Shown: one piece after another, positions 11,208-21,232 of the stretch
How the letters are laid out: every line of letters begins with the position of its first letter
Position numbering within the stretch: position 1 is the stretch's first letter
Assembly (NCBI GenBank): GCA_023213315.1
Contig: JAKCPI010005475.1
Location: forward strand, 1-64,000
Direction: 5' to 3'
Length of the DNA: 64,000 bases
Source of the DNA: Euborellia annulipes
Taxonomy: Eukaryota > Arthropoda > Insecta > Dermaptera > Anisolabididae
Translations under genes and position numbers: made by a program
Notes under the pieces: generated by a model
Seen by the model: the letters and a program-made list of their open reading frames with translations, nothing else
Databases searched by the model: none
Told to the model about the DNA's origin: nothing

Positions 11208-11378
11208 GTGCCGAGGGACCTGACAACGGAGAACAGTCACCACAATCGTTGCAGTTAAGTAATACCAATCGCGGAGAAAGCTCGGGATTGGTGACCCCGA
11301 TTAATCAGCATGTGGAACATCCCCCAGTAGCCATCGGTATAATTTACAAATATATTTAATAAAATCATACTTTAAATG
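11208..11378 (+). repeat. SINE with 5S rRNA-like head (SINE-5S)
   Basis: In the head, GCAGTTAAGTAA and GGGATTGGTGACC lie in the order and at the spacing of 5S rRNA (GTTAAGCAA ... GGATGGGTGACC), where the internal Pol III promoter sits. It is followed by GTAGCCATCGGTATA and the shared core AAATGGCCTAGGT. The core is broken by the composite transposon and resumes at 14258 (AGTCGAAAAGAGTTTAAAAA). A second, 5'-truncated copy is at 45783-45930. The 5S assignment comes from reading alone. Confidence 0.5.
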
Positions 11379-11386
11379 GCCTAGGT

Positions 11387-11665
11387 CAGTGGTTTCCAAA
11401 CTTTATGTTACCACGCCTCCCTTAAAAATAATTAATCTTATGACGCCTCCCCCCTCCCTCATTTTATAAAATAATAAAAAACAAAAATTTTTAATGCTAA
11501 AAAATATAAATATATATAAAAATATTTTTTTTATTAATTCTTATTTATATTAAAACTAGCAATCATTTGGAAAATTGATCCTGGGGGCCAATATTCGCGC
11601 CTCCCCTTAGACTAGTCCGCGTCTCCCTAGGGCCTCCCCCGCGCCTCACAGTTTAGAAAACGCTG
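11387..11665 (+). mobile_element. hAT-like MITE forming left end of composite 1
   Basis: Starts CAGTGGTTTCCAAACTTT and ends in AGTTTAGAAAACGCTG, an inverted match. The interior is AT-rich with GCGCCTCCC blocks at both ends (GACGCCTCCC; TTCGCGCCTCCCC; ACTAGTCCGCG). No TSD directly flanks this unit; the TSD belongs to the larger composite. A solo copy with its own TSD is at 39319-39597. Confidence 0.85.
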
Positions 11666-11707
11666 GCATAAGGGTATTTTATGGCTGGTGGAATTCGTGT
11701 AATATCA

Positions 11708-11905
11708 GGAATGAAAGTTAGAAAAAACAAAGCCAGAATTTTTTCTTTAAAAATATATTTTAATAGCTGAAGTTTCGGCCTTGGTCAAAGTCATCCTAGG
11801 ATGACCACTAACAGCTCTGAGGATGGCTTTGAACAAAGCCGAAACGTCAGATGTTAAAACATATTTTTAAAGATTTTTCTAACTTTCATTCCTGAAGAAA
11901 AATAT
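11708..11905. mobile_element. PLE-like inverted repeat
   Basis: Two arms of about 95 bp (CAGGAATGAAAGTTAGAAAAA...AGTTTCGGCCTTGGTCAAAG and its inverted mate ending TCTAACTTTCATTCCTG) meet near 11808. The right arm carries the hammerhead motif 11809-11856; the left arm carries a decayed inverted version. Head-to-head terminal repeats are a known Penelope-like arrangement. Confidence 0.6.
11809..11856 (+). ncRNA. Hammerhead ribozyme-like motif with full core
   Basis: CTGAGGA (11817-11823) fits CUGANGA. Stem II is a perfect 7 bp GGCTTTG/CAAAGCC closed by AA (11825-11840); GAAAC and GTC follow (11841-11848). Stem I is TAACAGCT/AGATGTTA with one mismatch. Stem III is the loop-less 2-bp ACGU type. 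One extra T precedes stem II. Confidence 0.62.
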
Positions 11906-11914
11906 TTTTCTCAA

Positions 11915-12156
11915 ATTTTATTTTCACGCCCTAGGGGGGTGCCTAACTTAAATATAAAATTTCAACCTCCTAGCTCAATTCCTTCATGCTTTAAATTGAA
12001 CCCAAACAGACACACAGAAAACCACTTTTTTGGATTCAAGGGACCTCAGAACGTGTATATCCATCAAAATCTCGATACCGAATTTTTGACATGAATCCAA
12101 TACTTTCTCTCTATATATATGTATATTAACTTATACATATAGGTAAGAGAAAGTAA
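11915..12156 (-). repeat. HP element, 5' third, in composite 1
   Basis: Minus strand: 5' palindrome (TTTACTTTCTCTTACC) through GATGGATATACACG, the CAGACAGA-like tract (reduced here) and GGCACCCCCCTAGGGCGTG. Truncated at the same point as in composite 2 (25255-25530), so it was part of the backbone before the two composites separated. Confidence 0.8.
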
Positions 12157-13404
12157 AAATTCCGAATTGAGATTAGTTCTCTAATATAAAAAGATGCGGT
12201 AACTCACCCCAGTAAAATTCTAAGTGGACTAATTATATCTTACTTTTCTAACTAATGAAAAAAATCCCTACAAAATTCTGCAAGGGGTTCGATGGGTTCC
12301 TAAATTACCCAGTGTTATTATTGTCTGTTTATGAGAGTTTCGAAATTTTCAAAAATTAATTCCGCCCCAGTAATACGAAATTTTAGAATGACATTAAAAT
12401 GTTTCTACCCCACTATCCTATTTGCTAAATATTGAATATAAATATTAACTCAAACGGAATGCACTTATTTTTTAGTAAAAGTATTAAAAAACATTAATAT
12501 TTTTATGCATTATAGGGGATGGGGCATTAACTCCCCTGGTTAATGCCTTCATACCTCCCTCTCCCCCCCCCCCCTTTAAGGAAATGCGAGCCTTCACCGC
12601 GAAATTACTCTCAAAATAATTTGAATACATTTATAAATAATTATTTTAATTTTTATTTTATTTTAATTTTCAACCCTTAATCCACCCCTGTGTAAAAGTA
12701 TATTAAGTGTGAGTATGAATGAGAAAGTGTTTTTTTTTAAAAAGTAAAAAAAAAAATAAATAAATAAATAAAAAATAAAAAACTAATTTTTTTTTCAATG
12801 ACACCTCCACTCCCCCTCCCCCTTTCAACAGCTTATATTCTCCCTCTACCCTTAGTGAAATACAAAATATTTAATTTCATATTCAAAAGAATCGTTTTTC
12901 GCAGTCAAATTATTTGTTTCTATCATTGTTTTTTTTTTCAACGATAAAATGCATAATAATTACCTTTAATAAGACTCTCAAGAGGGTGTGTTTGCTGACG
13001 GTGTGGCCAGGGTGGGTTACACTATATTAATTATTCACTTTGATTCACTTTAAACACAAAAAAGAGAGCAGCGCCTGCATCCCGGCAACGCACTCGACTC
13101 GACTGGACGGGAGATTCGTCTCTCTCTGTTTATAGGAATAAAACAGATGAAAATAACAATTCCCTTTTTATTAAAAGTAAAAAAATACCTTTTGCTCTAA
13201 TCTAACTATATTTAGAGCCGGAAAAGAATGTCAACAAGTGATTTGGAATATTCCAAGGCCTTTCTTAAATAATCAACCCTTCATCCCCCCCCCCTAATCA
13301 AAATAATAATCAACGCTATTTTTTGAATGTTTTCTATTTATTTGGCTTCAATTTAGCTAAAATAAATTTAAAAAACATTTTTTTCAATTTTGCAACCCCT
13401 AATC
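12157..13404. other. Unique backbone of composite 1
   Basis: Shared with composite 2 (25531-26200 and 27030-27655) but with no other sequence here. Landmarks: GCGGTAACTCACCCCAG, GCGAGCCTTCACCGCGAAA, CCTCCACTCCCCCTCCCCC and GGTGGGTTACACTATATTAA. A SINE-1 tail fragment (about 12705-12740) is present here and missing from composite 2. No conserved open frame across the two copies. It may be captured host sequence. Confidence 0.6.
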
Positions 13405-13437
13405 CAATCTTTTTTTTTTTTTTTAAACACTCACACA

Positions 13438-13584
13438 TTTTTACTTTCTCTTACCTATGTATATGTAATATATATAGAGAGAGAAAGTATTGGATTCATG
13501 TCAAAAATTCGATGTCGAGATTTTGATGGATCTTCACGTTTTGAGGTCCCCTGAATCCAAAAAGGTGTTTTTCGCGACATGGTC

Positions 13585-13634
<50 letters not shown>

Positions 13635-14136
13635 TGTGTGTCTGTGTTCACTTTTAAGCATGAAGGAATTGAGCTATGAGGCTGAAATTTTATATATAAG
13701 TTAAACACCCCCCGGGACCGGAAAAATAAGCTTTTAATCAAAATCGGCCAAAGAGTACTAGTACTTTACTGATGCACTTTTTCAGTTTTTTTTCGATTTT
13801 CTCAAAATTCGCTCCAAAAATTTTGATTAAAATTCAAAAATCAATTATTTTTTAGATGCTCTTTCAAATTTATATTCTCGTTTTGCCCTCAAAATTGTTT
13901 GAAGCACACTTTACTCTTGTGCTTCATAGGAAAGATAGGAGAAATGGTTGTCATGGTTACAAAATATAAATATTTTCCCATACTTATAAATTTTACATCT
14001 GAATTCAAATATTCCCTACTGCCGGGAACTAAATACATGTCGACACAAAAAATCTGGTGTGACAAGCACAGTACACAACTTTCGATTACCGAAAGTAAGA
14101 GAAAGTTGTGTGCTGTGCGCCAGTCACACCAGATTT
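13438..14136 (+). mobile_element. HP element, full length
   Basis: Reference copy. Order: 5' palindrome 13440-13490; GATGTCGAGATTTTGATGG; a (GT)n microsatellite of about 60 bp (13583-13645); GTACTAGTACTTTACTGATG; CGATTTTCTCAAAATTCGC; ATCAATTATTTTTTAGATGC; TGTCATGGTTACAAAATA; GTCGACACAAAAAATCTGG; and the 3' hairpin 14048-14133. A T-run with AAACACTCACACATT just before it is a SINE-1 tail remnant. No conserved protein; minus-strand frames recur only because the DNA repeats. Confidence 0.85.
13583..13645 (+). repeat. (GT)n microsatellite in HP element
   Basis: About 28 GT units with a few interruptions. It occupies the place where other HP copies have short GTCTGTCTGTGTGT or (CAGA)n tracts, so the element carries a microsatellite seed in its middle. 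Confidence 0.95.
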
Positions 14137-14139
14137 TAT

Positions 14140-14249
14140 TTATAAAACTACACGTAGCAATCATTTGGGAAATTGATCTTGGTGGCCAATATTCGCGCCT
14201 TCCCTTAGACTAGTCCGCGCCTCCAGGCTCCCCAGTTTGGAAAACTCTG
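14140..14249 (+). mobile_element. MITE fragment forming right end of composite 1
   Basis: Contains AGCAATCATTTGGGAAATTG, GCCAATATTCGCGCC, ACTAGTCCGCG and the terminus CAGTTTGGAAAACTCTG, which directly abuts the TSD. Only the distal part of the MITE is present. Confidence 0.85.
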
Positions 14250-14275
14250 GCCTAGGTAGTCGAAAAGAGTTTAAA

Positions 14276-15473
14276 AAAATAATAATAATTTGTTTGTGAC
14301 ATTTTGAGAATCTGTCACAAACTTCTTCAGGGTAAATAAAATAGTCAAAACAATAATGATCTATTGTTTCTATGTAATTTTTAATGTTAGTAAATTTACA
14401 GATTTAATATTATTACTACTACCGAAGAACCAAACTTTAATTTAAAATTTAATGGGAAAAACATTAAAATTCATTTACAAAAATATTCATGTGAAATTCA
14501 CATATTTTAACGTTAAAAAAACCACAATAGGCTATAGAAAAGACATTTTTCATAAGAATTTTAAGAATCATTAATATTCAATCACACTTTTTTATGTTAA
14601 TTTTTACTTTTTTCATAGAAATTTTGTCACCTGACTACTCACAGGGTTTACCGTCTGTTTTTAAGAGAGACCCTAGTTTTGAAACAATTCTCTTTTTGGA
14701 ACAAATAAAAAAAAAAAACCCCGAGAGTCGTTAGTTCTGCAGGTATTTGAATAATAAAAAATTCACTGAAATTTGAAAAAAATTATTCTAATTAAATAAT
14801 ATTACTTTATAAAAGTGTTGATAAATTTAAAAATTGTGTTGATTTTCTATCTGAGAAATTCACAAAATGAACACATATCATTAAAAAATGTATTTGATTA
14901 ATACATTGCTTTTCTATTTAACATCGCGAATTTGATTTTTATAAAAAAAAAAAAAAAAATCGTGATTGCTGAGTAAAAATGTTCTTTCGCTAAGAGCAAG
15001 CACAGCACTTTTGAAAGTTTAAATTGAATTTTGACTTGAAGGCGCCACAAGTGTAATTACACACCAACTGGCCTTGTTTTATTCAAAGAATCAATTTCGA
15101 GTGTAAATAAAAGCGAGAGAGAGAGAGAGAGAGAGAGAGACCCTATGCATGCAATTAGGGAGGAGGGCTTTCTAAGAAATCGCGATTGAACTAATTCCCT
15201 TTAAGTCAAATTTGAGTTTCTAAGAGAAAGAGAGAGAGAGGCTCTCTCCTGATGTTTAATTTCCATTTGAAGGAAAAACATTTGACATGTGATCGATAGG
15301 CCATGTGACCCGACGTCTAATGCATTCGACTACCTCACCCTCTCCTTTCTATCTACGTCAATATTAATTAATTTTATTTGTTTTTCTTGTCAATTATATT
15401 GCGATTAGCTAATTTATATATATAGCTTGCACGGAATTTCCAAGACTTATAAAAAATAAGTCGAATAGAACAT
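14276..15473. other. AT-rich intergenic sequence
   Basis: No gene recognised. A PLE-like trace lies at 14298-14340 (GACATTTTGAGAATCTGTCAC ending CTTCTTCAGGG). A (GA)n tract of about 24 bp is at 15113-15140 and a shorter GA run at 15224-15241. A mixed-composition unique patch is at 14980-15330. Confidence 0.5.
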
Positions 15474-15686
15474 TTTTTTTTTTTACACACTCACACACAC
15501 AGTCTTTTCGGCAACTCAGGCCATGTACTTTAACGATAACTCTCATTTAATAATATATATATATATATTAGGAGTCCAGGCATTCTTATTTAAGCCATTT
15601 GGTATCCAAATAAAATCATCGGACTGCCTGGGATCCGAACTCGCAACCCTTGATATATAAGGCCAGCAAGCTAGCAACTACACCGG
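15474..15686 (-). repeat. SINE-1 copy with 11-bp TSD
   Basis: Flanks GAATAGAACAT (15463-15473) and GAATAGAATAT (15687-15697) differ at one base. Minus strand: decayed head with GGTTGCGAGTTCGGATCCC, CAGGCAGTCCGATGATTTTAT, core GGCCTGAGTTGCCGAAAAG and poly-A. Confidence 0.88.
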
Positions 15687-15932
15687 GAATAGAATATTAA
15701 TGGCGGGTTGCAAGAACGTATTTAAAGGTTCGTTAAACGCTTTAAACCTTCCGCAAAATAATTTTGAGTTGCAAGAACGTATTTAAAAGTGATTAGTTCG
15801 TAAAAGCAGTTTTTAAACTAAAGGTTGAAATTCAGAACTTTAAACTATAAAGAATCCATTAACCTGATTTGTTTCATTGAAAGAATTTAGTGACTATATT
15901 ATCACGTGAGAGAGATAATATATAAATGCATT

Positions 15933-16151
15933 TAGGGACGGATTAAAGGAGGGGCGGTCGCCCCCCCCCGAGAAGAAATTCAAAAAGTTATAAAAACTAG
16001 TAATCTAAAGAAATTATGATTTCCGCTCTTTGATTTCAATTGAATTTGTTACCAATCAATTTAAATAAATAGAAAAGGGGTCTAAATGGCCATAGAGGCC
16101 GACAAAGTCCTTAAATAACCCCCCCCGCAAAATTGCATTAATCCGCCCCTG
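15933..16151 (+). mobile_element. hAT-like MITE containing a SINE-2 piece
   Basis: TIRs TAGGGACGGATTAA and CAGGGGCGGATTAA (inverted). Flanks AATGCATT (15925-15932) and AATACATT (16152-16159) differ at one base. The interior 16040-16125 holds SINE-2 core sequence (ACCAATCAATTTAAATAAA, GGTCTAAATGGCC, GCCGACAAAG). Confidence 0.8.
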
Positions 16152-16372
16152 AATACATTAATTTAATTGAGTTTTCTTTAGTTTCTGAAACGTATTAAGC
16201 AATATTATTAATTATTATAGATATTCATCTGACGAAGAGAAAAAGTGAGGTTATAGTATATTTCCAGTTTCTTTATAATTTAATATTCTGACAGTCAGAG
16301 CTACCAACGTATTTATTATTTTTATTTTACGATATTTAAATATTTAAACATTTTTTTGTTTTGACCTATATT

Positions 16373-17003
16373 CAGGTCTATTCTCTAAGAACAGACGTTA
16401 AAATTTAAAATAAACAAATAGGTGTTAAAAAGTAATGTAAAAACAATCAGAATGCTATTCAAAATCACTTCCTTGCCTCAAATAGCTATTCGGTGAACAA
16501 AAATTTAAAGCCAAAGCGTTAACATTTGGTAAATAGTGTTAAAAATTAATGCCATGTTTAAGGGATGCCTTTAATATTTTAACGTCGTGTTTAAAATAAA
16601 AATGGCGTCCTTAACCTAAAAAGTAAGGTTATGATTTTGATAGCTTTGAAATAAAAGCAACATGTTAATGTTGCTGTTAAAACTTTGTTTAGAGAATAGA
16701 ATTTATTTAACGCTGATTGCGGACCCAGGCAGTCCGATGATTTTATTTAAGCCATTTGGATACCAGATGGCTTAAATAGAAATGCCTGACCCCACAATAA
16801 ATATATTCCTTACAACGGTTATCGTCTAAAGTCTTAAATGGCCTGAGTTGCCTAAAAGACTGTATGAATGTGTGTGTGAGTGTGAGTGTGAATGAGAAAA
16901 AAGTGTGAATGTTTAAAAAAAAAAAAAAAACGCTGATTGTTTTTACATTACTTTTTAACGCCCATTTGTTTATTTTAATGTCTGTTTTTAGAGAATAGAC
17001 CTG
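16373..17003. mobile_element. Long-TIR element, copy 1, with SINE-1 insertion
   Basis: TIRs of about 75 bp: CAGGTCTATTCTCTAA...GTTAAAAAGTAATGTAAAAA at the left, its inverted match at the right. ATT stands directly outside both ends, a possible 3-bp TSD. The interior is crowded with GTTAA/TTAAC words. A SINE-1 (16720-16929) lies in the right TIR. A diverged copy is at 20433-20985. No transposase; superfamily unknown to me. Confidence 0.8.
16720..16929 (+). repeat. SINE-1, 5'-truncated, 10-bp TSD
   Basis: TSD ACGCTGATTG at 16710-16719 and 16930-16939. It begins at GGACCCAGGCAGTCCGATG, lacking the tRNA head, then has the palindrome, the core GGCCTGAGTTGCC, the GTGTGAGTG stretch and the A tail. 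The 5' truncation is typical of incomplete reverse transcription. Confidence 0.9.
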
Positions 17004-18174
17004 ATTAACGATTAAAATTTAAACAATACTAATATGCCTCTATAATCAAAATAAATTAAATGAAAAATAATTTTCTATTTTTTTTCCTAAATAAATTTCT
17101 TTGCAAGTCTTTTATGAAACCGATCCTTATAAAGTTTAGAGAACGAAATTCACTTTGATTTGGCAAACTCACAAATTCTCAACTTGTCAATTCCGGATGA
17201 CCTCTCTTCTTCATTTCCTGATTGAACTTCTTTAAGGAAGTCTTCCTCACACCCTCCCTCTTTGACTGACTTTTTTTTAAACCTTTAAACTAAAGCCGAT
17301 TAACTTGGCCGATAAAAGCTTTTTATAATATTTCAATTGATCTCTAGGTGTAGGTGGAGATCTTTATGATCAAAAAAAAAAAAAAAAAAAAAAAAGAAAC
17401 TATGGGATGATAAGGGCACCCTGCAGTCACGTTCCAATGTCGTTTGTCAACTTGTCCCTTTGGCTTCTTGCTTCTTCTGAAGATTCTGGCAAAACAAAAG
17501 CTTTTAATCCTGGCCATGATTAGTTGGCCAGGAAGGGCCACAGGCCCCAGAAGGGTCTCTGAAATATATCCTCGGAAATATTGTCACGAATGCCCTTAAA
17601 TATTGAGCCCATACTTCATAACCCAAATTCATTTCTTATAGATATATGTAGTATAATTTCAACCCTACACACATTGTCTTATTATGTCAGGTCTATAAAA
17701 ATAATCTAAAAAAAAAAAAACATATTTAAAAATTAATAAAAAAAAAAGATTATTCCATAATCCAATAAATAACAAACTTTTATAATTACTAAATGAGTAA
17801 TTAAAAATGAACGAGTCAAGAATGTATGAGAATATGAGTGTCCATTTATGATTTTTTCAGGGTAAGCAATTTTTTTTTACTATATAAACTTATGAAGTGA
17901 CGAAAGTCCTACATTCAACAATTCGAGAAAAGGCGTTTGAAAGATTTATTTATAAACATATACATTTAAATAGCCGGACAACAAATGAATCGGCCAGATT
18001 CATTAGCAAAGAATGGAAATATATTTTTGCCACTTTGCAACTCAAAAGAAAATATGTTTTAACAATGATTGGTAGGATTAACTCAAAATTTGAATTTTTG
18101 GACCTTCGCCACTAAGATTCTCAGCAGGCGATATAGTAGCGAATCCAGGAGGGCAAAAGTCCCCTTCTTACCCT
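17004..18174. other. Intergenic sequence, one mixed-composition patch
   Basis: No gene recognised. A24-type run at 17373-17394; a GC-richer unique patch at 17400-17600. An open frame at 17897-18115 resembles no family I know and is probably fortuitous. Confidence 0.45.
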
Positions 18175-18178
18175 ATTT

Positions 18179-18655
18179 TTTTTTTTTAAACACTCACACT
18201 TTTTTCTCATTCACACACACATTCACGCTGTCTTTTCGGCAACTCAGGCCATGTAAGACATTTACGATAACCGTTATTGATTTAATATACATATATGGGG
18301 TCCAGGCAATCTTATTTAAGACATTTGGTATCCAATTGGCTTAAATAAAATCATCGGACTGCCTAGGGTCCGAACCCGCGACGTTACCCCAGGCAGTCCG
18401 ATGATTTTTTTTAAGCCATCTGGATACCAGATGACTTAAATAAAAACCCCTCCTATCTTATATATATAAATTCATAAATAACGTTTTTTTTATAAACTTT
18501 TAAGCGCCCGAGCCCCCGGAAAGAGAGTGTGGTTGTGTGTGGGGGGGAGAGGGAGGGGGAAAAAGAGTAAAAATTTTAAAAAAAAAAAAAAAAAAAAAAA
18601 GCGACGTTTGGTATACGAGGTTAGCACGCTAACCTCTACACCCAGCCGCGGGGGC
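18179..18655 (-). repeat. SINE-1 copy split by a second SINE, 14-bp TSD
   Basis: Outer TSD TTCTTACCCTATTT (18165-18178) against TTCTTCCCCTATTT (18656-18669). Minus strand: head at 18601-18655 (GGTTAGCGTGCTAACCTCG), then a break at 18386-18600, then B box region GGGTCCG, CAGGCAGTCCGATG, core and A tail. Both halves are contiguous in other copies. Confidence 0.88.
18386..18600 (+). repeat. SINE-1 relative inserted in a SINE-1
   Basis: Bounded by GCGACGTT at 18378-18385 and 18601-18608. Begins at the same headless point (CCCCAGGCAGTCCGATG) as the copy at 16720. It has the CATCTGGATACCAGATG palindrome, then an atypical 3' part, GTGTGGTTGTGTG, a G-rich stretch and A22. The atypical tail resembles the element at 50977-51251. 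Confidence 0.85.
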
Positions 18656-18669
18656 TTCTTCCCCTATTT

Positions 18670-19290
18670 AAAATATAATATATTTTCAAGTTTTTCAAAA
18701 ATAATTGGAGGTCTAATAATAAAAATACGTATTTTAAAGTGGTATAGTTTTTTTTTTAAGGAGATTAGTGACATGAGATGGCAGCTAAGAAGGGGTACTC
18801 TAATGAATCTTCCAATTTATGACTTTTCTGTCTAATTTTATTGGATTATCATCACAAAGATTAGGCCTTAACGTCGCAAATTTTGGAACCTATATTTTTT
18901 AAAATAAGAGGTAATGAAACTTTCGTTTCGGTCTAATTTTCTAATTATGTTTCAATATAAACCGAAACGTCGTAAATTGGGAGTTTCATTAGTGAAGAGA
19001 CTACACCTTCCGATTGCCAACTACAATTTAAAAAAAATCTTAACTTCTCAAACATCTAAGACAATTTTTAGGATAACGAAACGTATCAGTAAATATTGAC
19101 TGTATACAATTATATAAACAACCCCTCAATTTTAGAAAAAATTCAAATGAAAAATGAACAGTTAATAACATTTTTTCATTGATCTGTTATAAAGGTCATA
19201 TTTTCAACTTATGGAGCAAAAAATGTAAATTAATATAATAAATAAATTGAAATAAATGCTATATATTTTTAAATAAAACCTCAGTTAAAT

Positions 19291-19321
<31 letters not shown>

Positions 19322-20432
19322 TGATGATTCACCTTTAAATGAAAAAATTCTCATAGAGGTAAAATATCTATTTTTAATTAAATAACCTTTTTTTATATCA
19401 TAAAGTAAATATTTCTTTATATAGGTATATATAAATCAAAGTAAGCATTTTTTAATTAACATTTCGATAAAAAGAAAATATCATTTGAAAATAAATGTTT
19501 CATTTCGTATAATATTTTTTATTTAAAGAAGAACTTAATATTCTATTTCATTAATATTAGACCTATATATGTTAGAGTTACAAACAATTATATTTTTTGA
19601 GACTTTGAATGGAAAGTTTCAAGATTTGATTAAAAAAAAATATATCATGACTAGAATTTGCGTTTCATCGTTTGATAACCCGACATGTTAGCGCTAGGAA
19701 GGGGACCTTATCATAATAAATATCAGAGAAAATATTTATTATGTGTCCTGAAGTGGTTTTATGATGTCGTCATGTTACTAGTCTTGTTTTCATTTATAAT
19801 GAATAAATTATTATACACAGGCGAGCCTCGATTATGACGAGTTAACTCAGATCTAGAAAGTGTTGTGACCTAACGGTTTGTAGAATTTAGACATATAAAT
19901 ATAATTTTTTTTTTTTAATGATTAATTCGAATTTTATTAATAAATATTTAGGGCGATTAATCTCATAAATTATAACAATGTTATAATTTCTTTAGGGAAA
20001 CGTTGTATTAGTAATATAGGGCCTACTCGTATGCTTCTTATTTCTTGATTTATTAATATTTTAAACTTGAAGAAAGTATTTTTTTTTTTTTTTATTGAAA
20101 TATTCGTAAAAAAAAGTTTTTTTTCATTCACTCACACTTGTTAACCTCGGGCATCTTTTCGACTAAGAAAAAAAGGCAACGAGGTAAAACTTTCCATCTT
20201 TAAAGAAAATGAAAATATCCCATCAAACGACAACAAGAAAATAAAAAATAATAATTTCGTAAAAAGCTATAAAACTTTTTAAATGAATAGGAGAGAAGAT
20301 TTTTTTCATTTGAGAACTAAATGTATTATAATTTAAAGTTTTTTTTTCTTCTTAAATGTTCGCTTCCCGAATAAATCGACAAAAATTATACAGTATATAA
20401 ACAGATAATCTTTGGTTCTAGTTGAAACATTA
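18670..20432. other. AT-rich intergenic sequence with PLE trace
   Basis: At 18913-18991 a short inverted pair (TAATGAAACTTTCGTTTCGG / CCGAAACGTCG...GTTTCATTA) matches the 3' side of the hammerhead region at 4564-4590 but lacks CTGATGA. Long A runs near 19296-19320. No gene recognised. Confidence 0.45.
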
Positions 20433-20985
20433 TCAGATCCATTCTCTAAAAACAGACGTCAAAATTTAACATCATCAAATGTGTGTTAAAAAGTAAAGTA
20501 ATAACATCAGCTTTAAAAAATGATTATCTCTAAAATCTCAAATTTTAACAGCTGACGTTAACATTTTATTTTTTAGCTCAAGGTGTTAACGATTCATATG
20601 AAGATAGCTATGTTTCTGCTTGTTCGTGTTTTTAGACCCCTCGATAACCTTTCGTATATGCTTATTACTAACTTGATTTGTTTTTTTCAATCTAGTAGGC
20701 CTATCTGACACACCAGCGTTAAAAAATGCTATTTTTCTAAACAAAGTTTTAACAGCGACCTTAACATGTTTTTATTTCATAGCTGTCAAAATCATAATCT
20801 TACTTTTTAGGTTAAAGACGCCATTAAATACAGTGTTAAAATATTAAAGGCATCCCCTAGACATGACTTTAATTTTTAACGCTATTGGCTAAATGTTAAC
20901 ACTTTGGCTTTAAGATTTTTGCTGTAAAGAATGGCAATTTGAGGCAAGGAATTGTTAAAATGAATTAACGCTGTTTACAGTTTTA
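20433..20985. mobile_element. Long-TIR element, diverged copy 2
   Basis: The left end CAGATCCATTCTCTAAAAAC and following ACAGACGTCAAAATTTAAC match the TIR of 16373. The interior, inverted relative to copy 1, shares ACTTTTTAGGTTAA, GGCATCCC and TTTGAGGCAAGGAA. The right TIR is decayed. Extra sequence around 20600-20700 is not in copy 1. Confidence 0.65.
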
Positions 20986-21232
20986 ATTAATATTACCTAG
21001 GAAAATTAGTTTGAAACTATTTTGAACTGAGTCTTAATGTTAAAAAAGTTTTTATTCTCTCATCTGTAATTAAGGCCTCCCCCCTCAGGAAAAATTTAAA
21101 AAAAAAAAATGTTTGAAATATTTATTATTCACCATAAAAAGTCAGGGGGGGGGGTCTCTTTAAAAAAAATCATACCCTCGCCTTTCGTGTCCTGGATGCG
21201 CCATTGACTCTTTTTCTTATTATTTTTTTTTT

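Larger units (their letters stand above)
11387..14249 (+). mobile_element. Composite hAT-like transposon, copy 1
   Basis: Bounded by the perfect 8-bp TSD GCCTAGGT (11379-11386 and 14250-14257). The left end is an essentially whole 280-bp MITE (11387-11665) and the right end is the distal third of the same MITE (about 14140-14249), in direct orientation. Between them lie a PLE-like palindrome, a truncated HP element, unique sequence (12155-13405) and a full HP element. Copy 2 at 24762-27933 has the same backbone at a different target. No transposase gene. Confidence 0.85.

Noticed and set aside
11387..11665. Independent insertion of the MITE at the left end of composite 1
   Set aside because: The 8 bp after its right end do not repeat the GCCTAGGT before its left end; the match is at 14250 instead.
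12797..12860. Pyrimidine-rich block as a splice acceptor tract for a hidden exon
   Set aside because: Shared between the two composites and followed by no conserved open frame.
13455..13741. Minus-strand open frames with a recurring FWIQGTSKREDPSK peptide, also at 21129-21443 and 26770-26973
   Set aside because: The peptide recurs because the HP element recurs. The frame runs through the microsatellite and AT palindrome, is not extended in other copies, and its neighbouring codons are not conserved.
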